A stretch of 64,000 bases of DNA from Micromonospora violae (GCF_004217135.1 NZ_SHKK01000001.1:5084001-5148000); one strand, 5' to 3'. Numbered from the stretch's first letter, positions 33,161-42,063 are shown. Program-made: numbers and translations. The notes: generated by a model not told the origin, from the letters alone.

Positions 33161-33958
33161 GTGCACAAGATCACAGTCAATGGAACAAGCATCGCGTACG
33201 ACGAGGCCGGCACCGGTTCGCCCGTCGTCCTGTTGCACGCCGGCATCGCCGACCGGCGGATGTGGCGGGGCCAGGTGTCCGCGCTCGCCGCCCGGCACCG
33301 GGTGATCGTCCCGGACCTGCGCGGCTACGGCGACTCGGAACTCCCCCCGGCCCCGTTCGCGCACCACGACGACGTGGCCGGGCTGCTGGACGCCCTCGAC
33401 CTGCCCCAGGCCGCCCTGGTCGGCTGCTCCTTCGGCGGAGCGGTCGCCATCGACACCGCGCTGGCCCACCCCGACCGGGTGAGCGCGCTCGCGCTCTTCG
33501 ACAGCGCGGTCTCCGGCAACGAGTGGTCCGACGAGGCGAACGACCTCTGGGACGGCCTGGTCGGAGAGGTCGACCCCGACGACTTCGCCGCCGCCGCGGC
33601 CGGTGAGGTGCGGTTCTGGGTGGTCGGCCCGGGACGCCAGCCAGAGGACGTCGACCCCGAGCTGATCGCGTTCGCGGAGGAGATGGACCGGCGGGCCCTC
33701 GCCGCCGAGCTGGCGCTCGGTGCGGTCGAGGTGGGAGAGCTGACGCCCCCGGCGATCGGCCGCCTCGGGGAGCTGAAGGTCCCCATCCTGGTCACCGCCG
33801 GCGCCGCGGACGTGCCGGACATCAGTCGGCTCGCCGACCGGATCGCCGCCGAGGTCCCCGGCGCAGTACGACTGCCCGACGTGCCGAACGCCGCGCACCT
33901 GCTGCCGCTGGAGCGTCCGGAGGCGATCAACGCCGCGCTGCTCGACTTCCTGCGCTGA
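33161..33958 (+). CDS. alpha/beta hydrolase
   Basis: The 265-residue alpha/beta hydrolase has LLHAGIADRRMW at the oxyanion site, the nucleophile elbow GCSFGG, PILVTAGAADVPD carrying the acid, and the catalytic His in NAAHLLPLERPEA. The triad looks complete. Substrate unknown; the closest groups include carboxylesterase and 3-oxoadipate enol-lactonase types. GTG 33161 is preceded by TACGGT with a 6-base gap. It is divergent from the XRE gene and convergent with the asparaginase gene three bases later. Confidence 0.87.
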   Translation: MHKITVNGTSIAYDEAGTGSPVVLLHAGIADRRMWRGQVSALAARHRVIVPDLRGYGDSELPPAPFAHHDDVAGLLDALDLPQAALVGCSFGGAVAIDTALAHPDRVSALALFDSAVSGNEWSDEANDLWDGLVGEVDPDDFAAAAAGEVRFWVVGPGRQPEDVDPELIAFAEEMDRRALAAELALGAVEVGELTPPAIGRLGELKVPILVTAGAADVPDISRLADRIAAEVPGAVRLPDVPNAAHLLPLERPEAINAALLDFLR

Positions 33959-33961
33959 CCC

Positions 33962-34921
33962 TCACCAGAGCGGGCGGACCGCCCCGACCGGTACCCCGCC
34001 GCCGAAGAGCGGCACCTCGGCGTACTCGGTCAGCACCGGGGCGTCCACACCGAGCCGGCGCAACGCGGAGACCAGCACCGGCATCCGGGCCCGGTCGGCG
34101 CCGTCGTCGATCTTCAGAGCGACGGCGCCGACGCCCGGCAGCGCCACCGCGATCACGCCCTCCGCGCCGACCTTGGCCAGCAGCCCCGGAACACCACGCA
34201 TCAGCCGGGTGTCGTCGGCCCGGGTGCCACCCACGATCTCGGGGTACGCCCGCATCGCGTCGGCCACCCTGCGCGGCACCGAGCCGGGCTCGGCGTCGAC
34301 CAGCCGCAGGTACGCCCCGGCCAGGCCGGTCAGTGACACCGCGAGCACCGGGGCACCACAGCCGTCGACACCCACCGCCGCCGCCTGCTCGCCGGTGAAC
34401 TCCTCGATCGCGGCCCGCAACCGCTGCTGGAGCGGATGCTCCGGCCGCCAGTAGCCCTCCCGCGACCAACCGGCGGCCTCGCAGGTCAGCAACATCCCGC
34501 TGTGCTTGCCGGAGCAGTTCATCTGCACCCTGCTCGGGCCGCCGCCGGCACGCAGCACCGCCTCCCGGGCCGCGGCGCCCACCGGCAGATCCGGCGGACA
34601 GTGCAGCGCCGACGCGTCGAGCCCGGCGCGCTCCAGCAGCGCACCGACCCGGGCCAGGTGGAACTCCTCACCCGCGTGGCTCGCCGAGACCAGCGCCACG
34701 TCGGCCGGGTCGGTCAGGGCCAGGCCGGCCCGCAGCATCCCGATGGCCTGCATCGGCTTGCTGGCCGAGCGGGGGAAGACCGGCGAGGTCACGTCCCCGG
34801 CGGACGCCACCGCGACCCCGGCCGCGTCCAACACCACCACCGAGCCCCGGTGCGCACCCTCCACGAACCCGGACCGGACCACCTCGGCGAGCGGCGCGCC
34901 GCCCTCGTACGTCTTCGTCAC
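33962..34921 (-). CDS. asparaginase of the plant/actinobacterial Asparaginase_II family
   Basis: The 319-residue protein matches the Asparaginase_II family (not the E. coli AnsA/AnsB fold): VVRSGFVEGAHRGSVVVLD at the N-terminus, FPRSASKPMQAIG, the conserved SASHAGEEFH, and QMNCSGKHSGMLLTC, followed by VDGCGAPV. It would hydrolyse asparagine. No signal peptide is visible. GTG 34921 is preceded by TACCGT with a 7-base gap. Catalytic roles of the motifs are inferred from the family. Confidence 0.88.
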   Translation of the reverse strand: MTKTYEGGAPLAEVVRSGFVEGAHRGSVVVLDAAGVAVASAGDVTSPVFPRSASKPMQAIGMLRAGLALTDPADVALVSASHAGEEFHLARVGALLERAGLDASALHCPPDLPVGAAAREAVLRAGGGPSRVQMNCSGKHSGMLLTCEAAGWSREGYWRPEHPLQQRLRAAIEEFTGEQAAAVGVDGCGAPVLAVSLTGLAGAYLRLVDAEPGSVPRRVADAMRAYPEIVGGTRADDTRLMRGVPGLLAKVGAEGVIAVALPGVGAVALKIDDGADRARMPVLVSALRRLGVDAPVLTEYAEVPLFGGGVPVGAVRPLW

Positions 34922-35015
34922 GCGCTGGACGGTACCGACGGTCCGGGGGTGCCCGACGGCGGGGTGACCAGCAGGTCCACCGCCCGGGTGACAGGGGCGC
35001 GGGACAGACCCGGCC

Positions 35016-35843
35016 TTACAGCCCGAGCAGCTCGCGGGCCTCGGTCGTGGTCAATGGCGGGCGCTGAGCGAGCTGGGCGAAACCCACCGCGCGGGCGACC
35101 AACTGCATGTTGGACTCCACCGGGCGGCCCTTCGCGTACGTCACGGTGTCCTCCATGCCGACCCGCAGGTGCCCGCCGGCCGACAGCGAGGCCAGCAGCA
35201 CCGGGATCGTGCTCCGGCCGACGCCGGTGGCCGAGAACGTGGTGCCCTCCGGCAGGTCCCGCAGCATCCGGTGGGCCGCGACGAGCGTCTCGGTGGTGCC
35301 CGGCATACCGCCCGGCACACCCATCACGAAGTCGACGTGCACGTGCCCACCGGCCGGCAGCCCGTACTTGCCGAGCAACCGCTGCAACGCGGACAGGTGG
35401 CCGAGGTCGAAGATCTCGTACTCCGGCACGATCCCGCGTTCCTGCATCCGGGTGTGCAGGTCGACGATGAACTCCCAGCGGTTAAGGAAGACGTCGTCGC
35501 CGAAGTTGACAGTGCCCATGGTGCAGGAGGCCATGTCCGGACGGGCGTCGAGCACGGCGAGCCGGGCGGCCTCCGGGTCGGTCACCGCGCCGCCGGAGGA
35601 GAGCTGCACGATCAGGTCGGTGCTCTCCCGCAGCGCCGCCACCGTGTCGGCCAGACGCACCGGGTCGAGCGTCGGCCGGGCCTCGTCGTCCCGGATGTGG
35701 ACGTGGATCACGGCGGCGCCGAGCGCCTCGCACTCCTTGGCGGTGAGCAGCAACTCGTCGAGGGTCACCGGCAGCGCCGGCACCTCCGCCTTGGCCGACT
35801 CAGCGCCGGTCGGGGCCACCGTGATCAACGTCCCTGTCGTCAT
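35016..35843 (-). CDS. BKACE family protein (3-keto-5-aminohexanoate cleavage-type enzyme)
   Basis: The 275-residue TIM-barrel protein has the BKACE pattern: DELLLTAKECEALGAAVIHV, the metal HVHIRD motif (VIHVHIRDDEARPTLD), TMGTVNFG and the later GGHLRVGMEDTV, KG. The family cleaves beta-keto acids with acetyl-CoA using zinc. ATG 35843 is preceded by TAGGAT with a 7-base gap. Substrate cannot be deduced; no lysine-fermentation genes are nearby. Confidence 0.88.
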   Translation of the reverse strand: MTTGTLITVAPTGAESAKAEVPALPVTLDELLLTAKECEALGAAVIHVHIRDDEARPTLDPVRLADTVAALRESTDLIVQLSSGGAVTDPEAARLAVLDARPDMASCTMGTVNFGDDVFLNRWEFIVDLHTRMQERGIVPEYEIFDLGHLSALQRLLGKYGLPAGGHVHVDFVMGVPGGMPGTTETLVAAHRMLRDLPEGTTFSATGVGRSTIPVLLASLSAGGHLRVGMEDTVTYAKGRPVESNMQLVARAVGFAQLAQRPPLTTTEARELLGL

Positions 35844-35866
35844 GCCGGCGATCCTAGACGTCCCGG

Positions 35867-36979
35867 TCAGGACGGGTCGATCGCCGCCGCGGTCTCGCCG
35901 ATCAGCAACGCGGCGTCATCCGGGACGTTCCGCTTCAGCACCGCCAGGGCGACCTGGCCCAGCTCGTGATGCAGCACGGCGGTGCCGACGAAGCCGACCG
36001 CCCGGCCGTCGAGGGTCACCGGCGTACCGGCCGCCGGCGGCTGATCGGTGGTCACCCCGTCCAGGTGCAGCAGTACGAGGCGACGCGGCGGCCGGCCCAG
36101 GTTGTGCACCCGCGCCACCGTCTCCTGCCCCCGGTAGCAGCCCTTGTCCAGGTGCACCGCCGGGGCGATCAGGTCGACCTCGGCCGGAATGGTCCGGTGG
36201 TCGGTGTCCACCCCGACGCGGGGCTGCCGGGCGGCCACCCGGATCGCCTCGTACGCCCAGAGCCCCGCGACCGGCACACCTGCGCCGCGCAGCTCCGCCA
36301 CCACCTGGTCCATCGCCGAGCGGGGTACCAGCAGGTCCACCCCGAGCGGACCACGTCGAGCCCAGCCGCCGATCGGCAGCGGCCGTACGTCGTACCGAAC
36401 GCTCGCCCGGGGTGGTACGGCACCGTGCGGGAACCTCGGACCCGGCACCTCGACCACGTCCGGCGCGGCGAGCCCGGTCACGCCGAGCGTGCCGAGCGCC
36501 TCCGTGGCCGCCGGCCCGACCAGCGACAACAGGGCCCGCTCAGCCGTGGCGTCGCGTGGTTCGACCTTGCTGAAGAACCGCATCTTCTCCAGGTAGCCCA
36601 GCAGGCCCTCGGTCGCCCCCGGCTCGGTGTCCAGCCAGGCGGTCTCGCCGTCCTCGGCGACCATGGCGTGCTGCTCGACGTGGCCGTGTGGTGACAGCAC
36701 CAGCAACTCGGTGCCCTCACCCGCCGAGAGCGTGCTCAGGTGCTGCGAGGTGATCGTGTGCAGCCAGCCGGCCCGTTCCTCGCCGGGCACCGCGATGACC
36801 CCCCGATGCGACCGGTCGACCAGACCGACAGCGGTGTCGAGGGTGCGCTGCTCCCGCAGCGGGTCGCCGTAGTGCGCGGCCACCCCCCGCACGCCGACCG
36901 CGACATGCGCCGGATCCGGCTGGTCACGGCTGGCCTCGTCGATGCTCTCGACGGCCACCGCACCCGCGATGTCGATCAT
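35867..36979 (-). CDS. ygfZ: YgfZ/GcvT-domain folate-binding protein
   Basis: The 370-residue protein has a GcvT-type folate-binding fold and the YgfZ signature KGCYRGQETVARVHNLG near 285-300, which distinguishes it from true aminomethyltransferases. YgfZ proteins assist assembly or repair of iron-sulfur enzymes. Its ATG overlaps the fur-family stop (36976-36979), so it is co-transcribed with a metal regulator, a sensible link to Fe-S metabolism. Start at 36979 is fixed by this overlap. Confidence 0.92.
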   Translation of the reverse strand: MIDIAGAVAVESIDEASRDQPDPAHVAVGVRGVAAHYGDPLREQRTLDTAVGLVDRSHRGVIAVPGEERAGWLHTITSQHLSTLSAGEGTELLVLSPHGHVEQHAMVAEDGETAWLDTEPGATEGLLGYLEKMRFFSKVEPRDATAERALLSLVGPAATEALGTLGVTGLAAPDVVEVPGPRFPHGAVPPRASVRYDVRPLPIGGWARRGPLGVDLLVPRSAMDQVVAELRGAGVPVAGLWAYEAIRVAARQPRVGVDTDHRTIPAEVDLIAPAVHLDKGCYRGQETVARVHNLGRPPRRLVLLHLDGVTTDQPPAAGTPVTLDGRAVGFVGTAVLHHELGQVALAVLKRNVPDDAALLIGETAAAIDPS

Positions 36980-37404
36980 TTTTCGTCCCCGTTCTCGCAG
37001 CGTACGCAGACGCCGAAGAGTGACACGTGCCCGATGTCCACCCGGAACCCGCGCTGCGCGGCCAACTGGTCGGCGAGGGGACGGAGCAGCTCCGGTTCGA
37101 TCTCGTCGATCGCGCCGCACTCCCGGCAGACCAGATGGACGTGTTGGTGCTCACCGGCGGCGTGATAGGTCGGTGAGCCGTGCGACAGGTGGGTGTGGGT
37201 AACCAGACCGAGCCGTTCCAGCAGCTCCAGCGTGCGGTAGATGGTGGTGATGTTGACGCCGGCGGCGACCTCCCGGACCGCGGTGTGCACCTGCTCCGGT
37301 GTGGCGTGACTCAGATCGAGCACCGCCTGGAGGACGAGCTGCCGCTGGGGCGTCAGCCGCAGCCCACGGGCCCGCAGCATTTCCGCGAGGGAGGATTCGG
37401 ACAC
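36976..37404 (-). CDS. Fur-family metal-dependent repressor
   Basis: The 142-residue protein has the Fur winged helix (LRLTPQRQLVLQAVLDLSHA and NITTIYRTLELLERLGLVTH) and the dimer/metal domain (HQHVHLVCRECGAIDEIE with the HHVHLxCxxCG motif, then VCVRC). Both CxxC zinc sites are present. It may be Fur, Zur or PerR; motifs alone do not decide. GTG 37404 is preceded by TATGAT with a 6-base gap; the frame stays open to 37443. ygfZ follows by overlap. It is divergent from pabC. Confidence 0.9.
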   Translation of the reverse strand: MSESSLAEMLRARGLRLTPQRQLVLQAVLDLSHATPEQVHTAVREVAAGVNITTIYRTLELLERLGLVTHTHLSHGSPTYHAAGEHQHVHLVCRECGAIDEIEPELLRPLADQLAAQRGFRVDIGHVSLFGVCVRCENGDEK

Positions 37405-37473
37405 CGTCCGATCATAGTTCGGCCCACGGGCTGTTCCCCGCACCGCGATCGATCACCGCTACGCTCGACGGTC

Positions 37474-38355
37474 ATGGTGAGGTCGTCGGTCGGGACGAAC
37501 GCGACCGACGCGACCGCGCGGATCGCCGTTCTGGGGCGCGGCCTGGTGCCGCCCGACGAGCCGGTGCTCCGCGGTGACGACCTCGGGGTGCTGCACGGCG
37601 ACGGCCTCTTCGAAACCATGCACCTGCGCGACGGCCAGCCGTGGCTGCGCGACGAACACCTGGCCCGCCTGGCCGCGGCGGCCACCGCCGTCGACCTGAG
37701 CCTGCCCCCCACCGACGCGCTGATCGACCTGCTGGACGAGGTACGGACAGGCTGGCCAGCGCCGGTGGAGGGGGCGCTCCGGCTGGTCTGCACGCGAGGC
37801 CCGGCGGCCGGCGGCCCGCCCACGGTCTACGCCACGCTGGCCGAGGTGCCGGCGTCCTCCCGGGCCGCCCGGCGGGACGGAATCGACGTGGCCGCCCTGC
37901 CGCTCGGGCTGCCCGCCGCCGCCCGCAACGGGCTGAGCTGGCTGCCGACGGGGATCAAGTCCACCTCATTCGCTGTCAACAGCGCCGCCCGCCGCTGGGC
38001 CCACCAAGCCGGCGTGGACGACGTGCTCTGGGTCTCCTCCGACGGGTACGCGCTGGAGGGCCCCACCGCCAACGTGGTGTGGCTCACCGACGACACGCTC
38101 TGCACGGTGCCGGCCGCCAGCACCGGCATCCTGCCCGGCACCACCGTGGCCTGGCTGCTCGATCACGCCGGTGAACTCGGCCTGGACGCCGCCGAACGGC
38201 TGGTCACACCCGCCGAGCTGCACGACGCCGACGGGGTGTGGTTCAGCTCGTCCATCCGCGGGCTCGCCGAGGTCCGGAAGCTCGACGGGGTGCGTCGGGA
38301 CCACTGCCCGCGCACCCCCGCCCTGCACGCCGTGCTGGGCTTCCCCGTCGACTGA
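37474..38355 (+). CDS. pabC: aminodeoxychorismate lyase / class IV aminotransferase-like PLP enzyme
   Basis: The 293-residue class IV PLP enzyme has the N-terminal LRGDDLGVLHGDGLFETMHL, the Schiff-base lysine in GIKSTSFAVN, GYALEGPTANVVWL and TGILPGTTVAWLLDHA. It fits 4-amino-4-deoxychorismate lyase (PabC) of folate synthesis, though D-amino-acid or branched-chain transaminases share this fold. No pabA/B is nearby. TACGCT lies 8 bases before the ATG. It is convergent with the nitrobindin gene. Confidence 0.87.
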   Translation: MVRSSVGTNATDATARIAVLGRGLVPPDEPVLRGDDLGVLHGDGLFETMHLRDGQPWLRDEHLARLAAAATAVDLSLPPTDALIDLLDEVRTGWPAPVEGALRLVCTRGPAAGGPPTVYATLAEVPASSRAARRDGIDVAALPLGLPAAARNGLSWLPTGIKSTSFAVNSAARRWAHQAGVDDVLWVSSDGYALEGPTANVVWLTDDTLCTVPAASTGILPGTTVAWLLDHAGELGLDAAERLVTPAELHDADGVWFSSSIRGLAEVRKLDGVRRDHCPRTPALHAVLGFPVD

Positions 38356-38358
38356 GCG

Positions 38359-38946
38359 TCAGCCGCCGACCCGGACGAGTCGGGCGGAGAGGTGCGGGCT
38401 GAGCCCGTGCCCCATGGCCGCCATCTCCTGGGCGTAGAGCAACGCGCCCTCGACGATGCCGAAGAGCCGGTGCCCGCCGGTGACCTCCTTGGCGGTCGGA
38501 GTCCGGACGACCGCATCGGTGGCGAACTCGACCTGCGTGCCGGTGCGCTTGCCCAGGTGCAGCTCCATCACCCCGGACGGGGTGGTCAGCAGCGCCTCCA
38601 GCTCGTCGGTCGCCCGCCCGTCCACCAGCACCGGCCGCCACCAGCCGACCTCACGACCGGCCGGACGGACCGGCTTGCTCTGCTCGTCCAGGATCCAGGC
38701 GCGCGACTCGTAGTGCAGGAACGGCCGGCCGTCGTGGCTGATCCGAATCTCCTGCGCGTAGTCGAAGTCCTCGATCGTGGGGAAGCCGCCCTTGCCCCGA
38801 CCGCGCCACAGGCCGATGTACGGCAGCAGGGCATCCAGCGCGGGGTGCAGCTTCGGCCCGACCCGCAGGTCGTGGCTCTCCTCGAACGGGTACTCCTCGA
38901 CCGGCGGCGCGTTCAGCCACGGCGGCTGCAGCGGGTTCTCGCTCAC
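38359..38946 (-). CDS. nitrobindin-type heme-binding protein (FABP-like, DUF1794)
   Basis: The 195-residue beta-barrel protein has the nitrobindin signature GLWRGRGKGGFPTIEDFDYAQE near the start, FLHYESRAWI, and the C-terminal HLSARLVRV. Bacterial nitrobindins bind heme and react with peroxynitrite. The predicted axial His is in the C-terminal strand, as expected. GTG 38946 lies in a region with a 59-bp tandem duplication, so the true leader has been altered. A 34-residue membrane-peptide gene lies upstream on the same strand. Confidence 0.88.
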   Translation of the reverse strand: MSENPLQPPWLNAPPVEEYPFEESHDLRVGPKLHPALDALLPYIGLWRGRGKGGFPTIEDFDYAQEIRISHDGRPFLHYESRAWILDEQSKPVRPAGREVGWWRPVLVDGRATDELEALLTTPSGVMELHLGKRTGTQVEFATDAVVRTPTAKEVTGGHRLFGIVEGALLYAQEMAAMGHGLSPHLSARLVRVGG

Positions 38947-39058
38947 TGGGCCACCTTCGTTCGCGACTGCGGGGCTCGCAACCCCGGCTCACTCCTCGCG
39001 CTCACTGGGCCACCTTCGTTCGCGACTGCGGGGCTCGCAACCCCGGCTCACTCCTCGC
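38941..39058. repeat. 59-bp perfect tandem duplication
   Basis: The unit at 38941-38999 is repeated at 39000-39058 and the next six bases (39059-39064) start a third copy. Each unit holds CGGGG-N7-CCCCG hairpin arms. The duplication spans the nitrobindin start codon and the stop of the small membrane-peptide gene, so it lengthens the spacer without keeping the frame. Confidence 0.9.
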
Positions 39059-39060
39059 GC

Positions 39061-39165
39061 TCACCAGCGTCCTCTCGAAATGCGTACGGCAACGTAGACC
39101 AGGCCACCGGCGAGCCCGCCCAGGCCAGCGACCAGCAGGCTGACAAACCCGATCTCGGTAACCAT
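39061..39165 (-). CDS. 34-residue single-pass membrane peptide
   Basis: The frame reads MVTEIGFVSLLVAGLGGLAG and then GLVYVAVRISRGRW, with a stop at 39061-39063. It has one hydrophobic segment (about 7-27) ending in a positive tail, the form of small conserved actinobacterial membrane proteins. GGATGG precedes the ATG. The stop lies immediately upstream of the duplicated region that leads into the nitrobindin gene on the same strand. Its start is 25 bases from the DsrE gene's ATG, on the other strand. Function unknown. Confidence 0.65.
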   Translation of the reverse strand: MVTEIGFVSLLVAGLGGLAGGLVYVAVRISRGRW

Positions 39166-39189
39166 CCCGACCATCCTATGCTGGGCCAC

Positions 39190-39552
39190 ATGGCCCGCAC
39201 TCTCGTCGTCAAGGCCACCGCGGGGGCGGACGCCCCGGAGCGGTGCGCGCAGGCATTCACCGTCGCCGCGACGGCGGTCGCGGCCGGGGTGGACGTCTCG
39301 CTCTGGCTGACCGGTGAGTCAACCTGGTTCGCGCTGCCCGGTCGTGCCCAGCAGTTCGAGCTGCCGCACTCCGCGCCGCTGGCCGAGTTGCTGCACACCA
39401 TCCTGACCACCGGTCGGGTGACCGCCTGCACGCAGTGCGCGGCCCGGCGGGGGATCGGCCCGGACGACGTACTCCCCGGGGTGCGGATCGCCGGTGCCGC
39501 GGTCTTCGTCGAGGAGGCGGTAGCCGAGGGCGCGCAGGCACTCGTGTACTGA
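39190..39552 (+). CDS. DsrE-family protein
   Basis: The 120-residue protein has the DsrE/TusD-like alpha/beta fold with LVVKATAGADAPERCAQAFT, VAAGVDVSLWLTGE and CTQCAARRG holding two cysteines. Sulfur-relay enzymes use a cysteine in this fold, but the residue positions here do not clearly match TusD. TATGCT ends 7 bases before ATG 39190; an ATG at 39178 overlaps that element, so 39190 is preferred. Function inferred at family level only. Confidence 0.8.
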   Translation: MARTLVVKATAGADAPERCAQAFTVAATAVAAGVDVSLWLTGESTWFALPGRAQQFELPHSAPLAELLHTILTTGRVTACTQCAARRGIGPDDVLPGVRIAGAAVFVEEAVAEGAQALVY

Positions 39553-39631
39553 CCGCACAACGGCACCGGGTCGATTCGGGCGGAGTGCCGATACCGACCC
39601 GACATCTCGGACGGCTGCCTACGATTCGGAT

Positions 39632-40012
39632 GTGACCGAGGCGGCGGAGAAATTCTTCGAGGCACTGCCGTCGCGCGCCCCCGAGGTCCTGGGTGGCCTG
39701 GCCGACGGCACGCTCCAAATCGACCTCACCGACGACCACCGGAGCGAACACTGGCTGGTCCGGATGCGGCCCGGTTCGGTGCAGGTCAGCCGTGAACGTG
39801 GCCCGGCCGACGCCATCTGGTACAGCAGCGCCGCCCTCTTCGACCGACTGATCACCGGTGAGGCCCAGGGCGTCGCGGCGGTGCTGCGCAACGAGAGCAC
39901 GTTCAGCGGGAACGTGGTGCTCTTCCTCGCCTTCCGCCGCTTCTTCCCGGACCCGCCCGGCACCCGCGACCCGCGCGAAACCGCCCGTCGGGCAACTGGG
40001 CGACTCCGGTGA
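39632..40012 (+). CDS. SCP2 sterol-binding domain protein
   Basis: The 126-residue protein matches the SCP2 (sterol carrier) fold: FFEALPSRAPEVLGGLADGT, then DLTDDHRSEHWLVRMRPGSV, ALFDRLITGEAQGVAAVLRN and LFLAFRRFFPDPPGTRDP. SCP2 modules bind lipids or act as small accessory domains. TACGAT lies 6 bases before the GTG. It overlaps the debranching-enzyme start by four bases (40009-40012), so it is encoded in one operon with a carbohydrate enzyme, an unexpected pairing. Confidence 0.82.
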   Translation: MTEAAEKFFEALPSRAPEVLGGLADGTLQIDLTDDHRSEHWLVRMRPGSVQVSRERGPADAIWYSSAALFDRLITGEAQGVAAVLRNESTFSGNVVLFLAFRRFFPDPPGTRDPRETARRATGRLR

Positions 40013-42063
40013 GACAACTCGTCAGCATTCTGGACGGCAACACCTTCCTGGTCAGCGACCGGCGTGGGGACATCGAGCCGTCCTACGACTTCCCCACCGG
40101 GCTGTTCTCCTTCGATACCCGCTTTCTGTCCACCTGGGTGCTCACCCTGGACGGTGAACGGCTGCACGCCCTCTCCGTCGACGATTCCGAGTCGTACCGC
40201 ACCAAGTTCTTCCTGGCCCCTGGGGAACCCACGCACTATCTGGACGCCAAGGCGTCGGTGATCCGCAGCCGGGAGATCGTGGGTAGCTTCGAGGAGGAGC
40301 TGACCGTGCTGAACCACCTCGGCGCGGAGGTCGAGTGCACTCTCCGGATAGAGATGGCGGCCGACTTCGCCGACCTGTTCGAGATCAAGAACGCCCGGCA
40401 GAAGCGGGGCCGGACCACCATCACGGTCGGGGAGAACGAGCTGCGGTTGTCCTACCGGCGGGAGGCGTTCCACCGGGAGACGGTGGTCAGCACCACCGAG
40501 CCGGCACAGGTCGACGACACCGGGATGACCTTCCGGGTCCGGATAGCCCGCAACGGCACGTGGACCACCCGGCTGCACGTGTCCAGCGTCGTCTTCGGTG
40601 CCCGTGGCGAGGACATCCGGGCCACCCTGCCGTACGGCGGCAGCCGCAGCGCGGACGCCATCCGGGCCGAGCAGCAGGAACTGATCGACCGGGCGCCGAA
40701 GCTCGGCTGCGACTGCGAACCGCTGGCCGGGGCGTACCGGCGCAGTCTCAACGACCTGGCCGCACTGCGCTACGAGTCGATCGCCCTGGGCGTACGGCTG
40801 ATCGCGGCGGGTCTGCCCTGGTTCATGACCCTGTTCGGCCGGGACAGCATCATCACCTCGTTGCAGGTGCTGCCGTTCCTGCCGGAGCTGGTCCCGCCGA
40901 CCATCCTGATGCTCGCCGGACTACAGGGACAGCGGGTGGACGACTTCCGGGACGAGGAACCCGGCAAGATCCTGCACGAGCTGCGGTACGGGGAGACCGC
41001 CGGCTTCGAGGAGCAGCCACACTCGCCCTACTACGGGTCGGCCGACTCGACACCCCTGTTCATCATCCTGATCGACGAGTACGAGCGGTGGACCGGCGAC
41101 GCCGCGCTCGTCCGTCGGCTGGAGTCGCAGGTCCGCAAGGCGTTGGAGTGGATCGACACCTACGGTGACCTGCTCGGCACCGGCTACCTCTGGTACCAGA
41201 CCCGCAACCCGGAGACCGGTCTGCAGAACCAGTGCTGGAAGGATTCCTGGGACGCCATCTCGTACGCCGACGGCGAGCTGCCGGGCTTTCCCCGGGCCAC
41301 CTGCGAGTTGCAGGGTTACGCGTACGACGCGAAGATCCGGGCCGCCCGACTGGCCCGGAACTTCTGGAACGATCCGGAGTTCGCCGACGAGTTGGAGCGC
41401 CAGGCCGCCGACCTGAAACAGCGGTTCGACCGCGACTTCTGGATCTCCGACCGGGGGCACTACGCGCTCGCGCTGGACGCCGACGGCCGGCAGGTGGACG
41501 CGCTGACCTCGAACATCGGGCACCTGCTGTGGAGCGGCATCGTGGACGAGTCGCGCGCCGGCAAGGTGGTCGAGCACCTGCTCGGGCCGCGGCTCTTCTC
41601 CGGCTGGGGGGTGCGGACGCTCGCCGCCGACGAGGGACGGTACAACCCGATCGGCTACCACGTGGGAACGGTCTGGCCGTTCGACAATTCGATCATCGCG
41701 TGGGGGTTGTGGCGGTACGGCTTCCGGGAGGAGGCCGGGTTGATCTGCGAGCGGATGCTGGCGGCGTCGCGGTACTTCGAGGGGCGGCTGCCGGAGGCGT
41801 TCGCCGGCTACGCCCGGGACCTCACCGACTACCCGGTCGAGTACCCGACCGCATGCAGCCCGCAGGCCTGGTCGACCGGCACCCCCCTGCTGCTGTTGCG
41901 GGTGATGCTGGGGTTGGAGCCGCAGGGCGAGCACCTGATCATCGACCCGGCTGTGCCACCGGGGATGGGTCGGCTCGAGCTGCTGGACATCCCCGGCCGG
42001 TGGGGCACGGTCGACGCGTTGGGCCGCAGCCGTGACCCGGAGGATCAGCCGGGCAACGGTTGA
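40009..42063 (+). CDS. glycogen debranching enzyme-like protein (amylo-alpha-1,6-glucosidase family)
   Basis: The 684-residue protein has an N-terminal GDE_N-type beta domain (DGNTFLVSDRRGDIEPSYDF, LFSFDTRFLSTWVL) and an (alpha/alpha)6 barrel with GLPWFMTLFGRDSIITSL, GYLWYQTRNPETGLQNQCWK, then SWDAISYADGELPGF and YNPIGYHVGTVWPFDNSII. The family hydrolyses alpha-1,6 branch points or trehalose-like substrates; lipid-linked neighbours do not clarify it. GTG 40009 is fixed by overlap with the SCP2 stop. No glg genes are adjacent. Confidence 0.87.
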   Translation: MRQLVSILDGNTFLVSDRRGDIEPSYDFPTGLFSFDTRFLSTWVLTLDGERLHALSVDDSESYRTKFFLAPGEPTHYLDAKASVIRSREIVGSFEEELTVLNHLGAEVECTLRIEMAADFADLFEIKNARQKRGRTTITVGENELRLSYRREAFHRETVVSTTEPAQVDDTGMTFRVRIARNGTWTTRLHVSSVVFGARGEDIRATLPYGGSRSADAIRAEQQELIDRAPKLGCDCEPLAGAYRRSLNDLAALRYESIALGVRLIAAGLPWFMTLFGRDSIITSLQVLPFLPELVPPTILMLAGLQGQRVDDFRDEEPGKILHELRYGETAGFEEQPHSPYYGSADSTPLFIILIDEYERWTGDAALVRRLESQVRKALEWIDTYGDLLGTGYLWYQTRNPETGLQNQCWKDSWDAISYADGELPGFPRATCELQGYAYDAKIRAARLARNFWNDPEFADELERQAADLKQRFDRDFWISDRGHYALALDADGRQVDALTSNIGHLLWSGIVDESRAGKVVEHLLGPRLFSGWGVRTLAADEGRYNPIGYHVGTVWPFDNSIIAWGLWRYGFREEAGLICERMLAASRYFEGRLPEAFAGYARDLTDYPVEYPTACSPQAWSTGTPLLLLRVMLGLEPQGEHLIIDPAVPPGMGRLELLDIPGRWGTVDALGRSRDPEDQPGNG

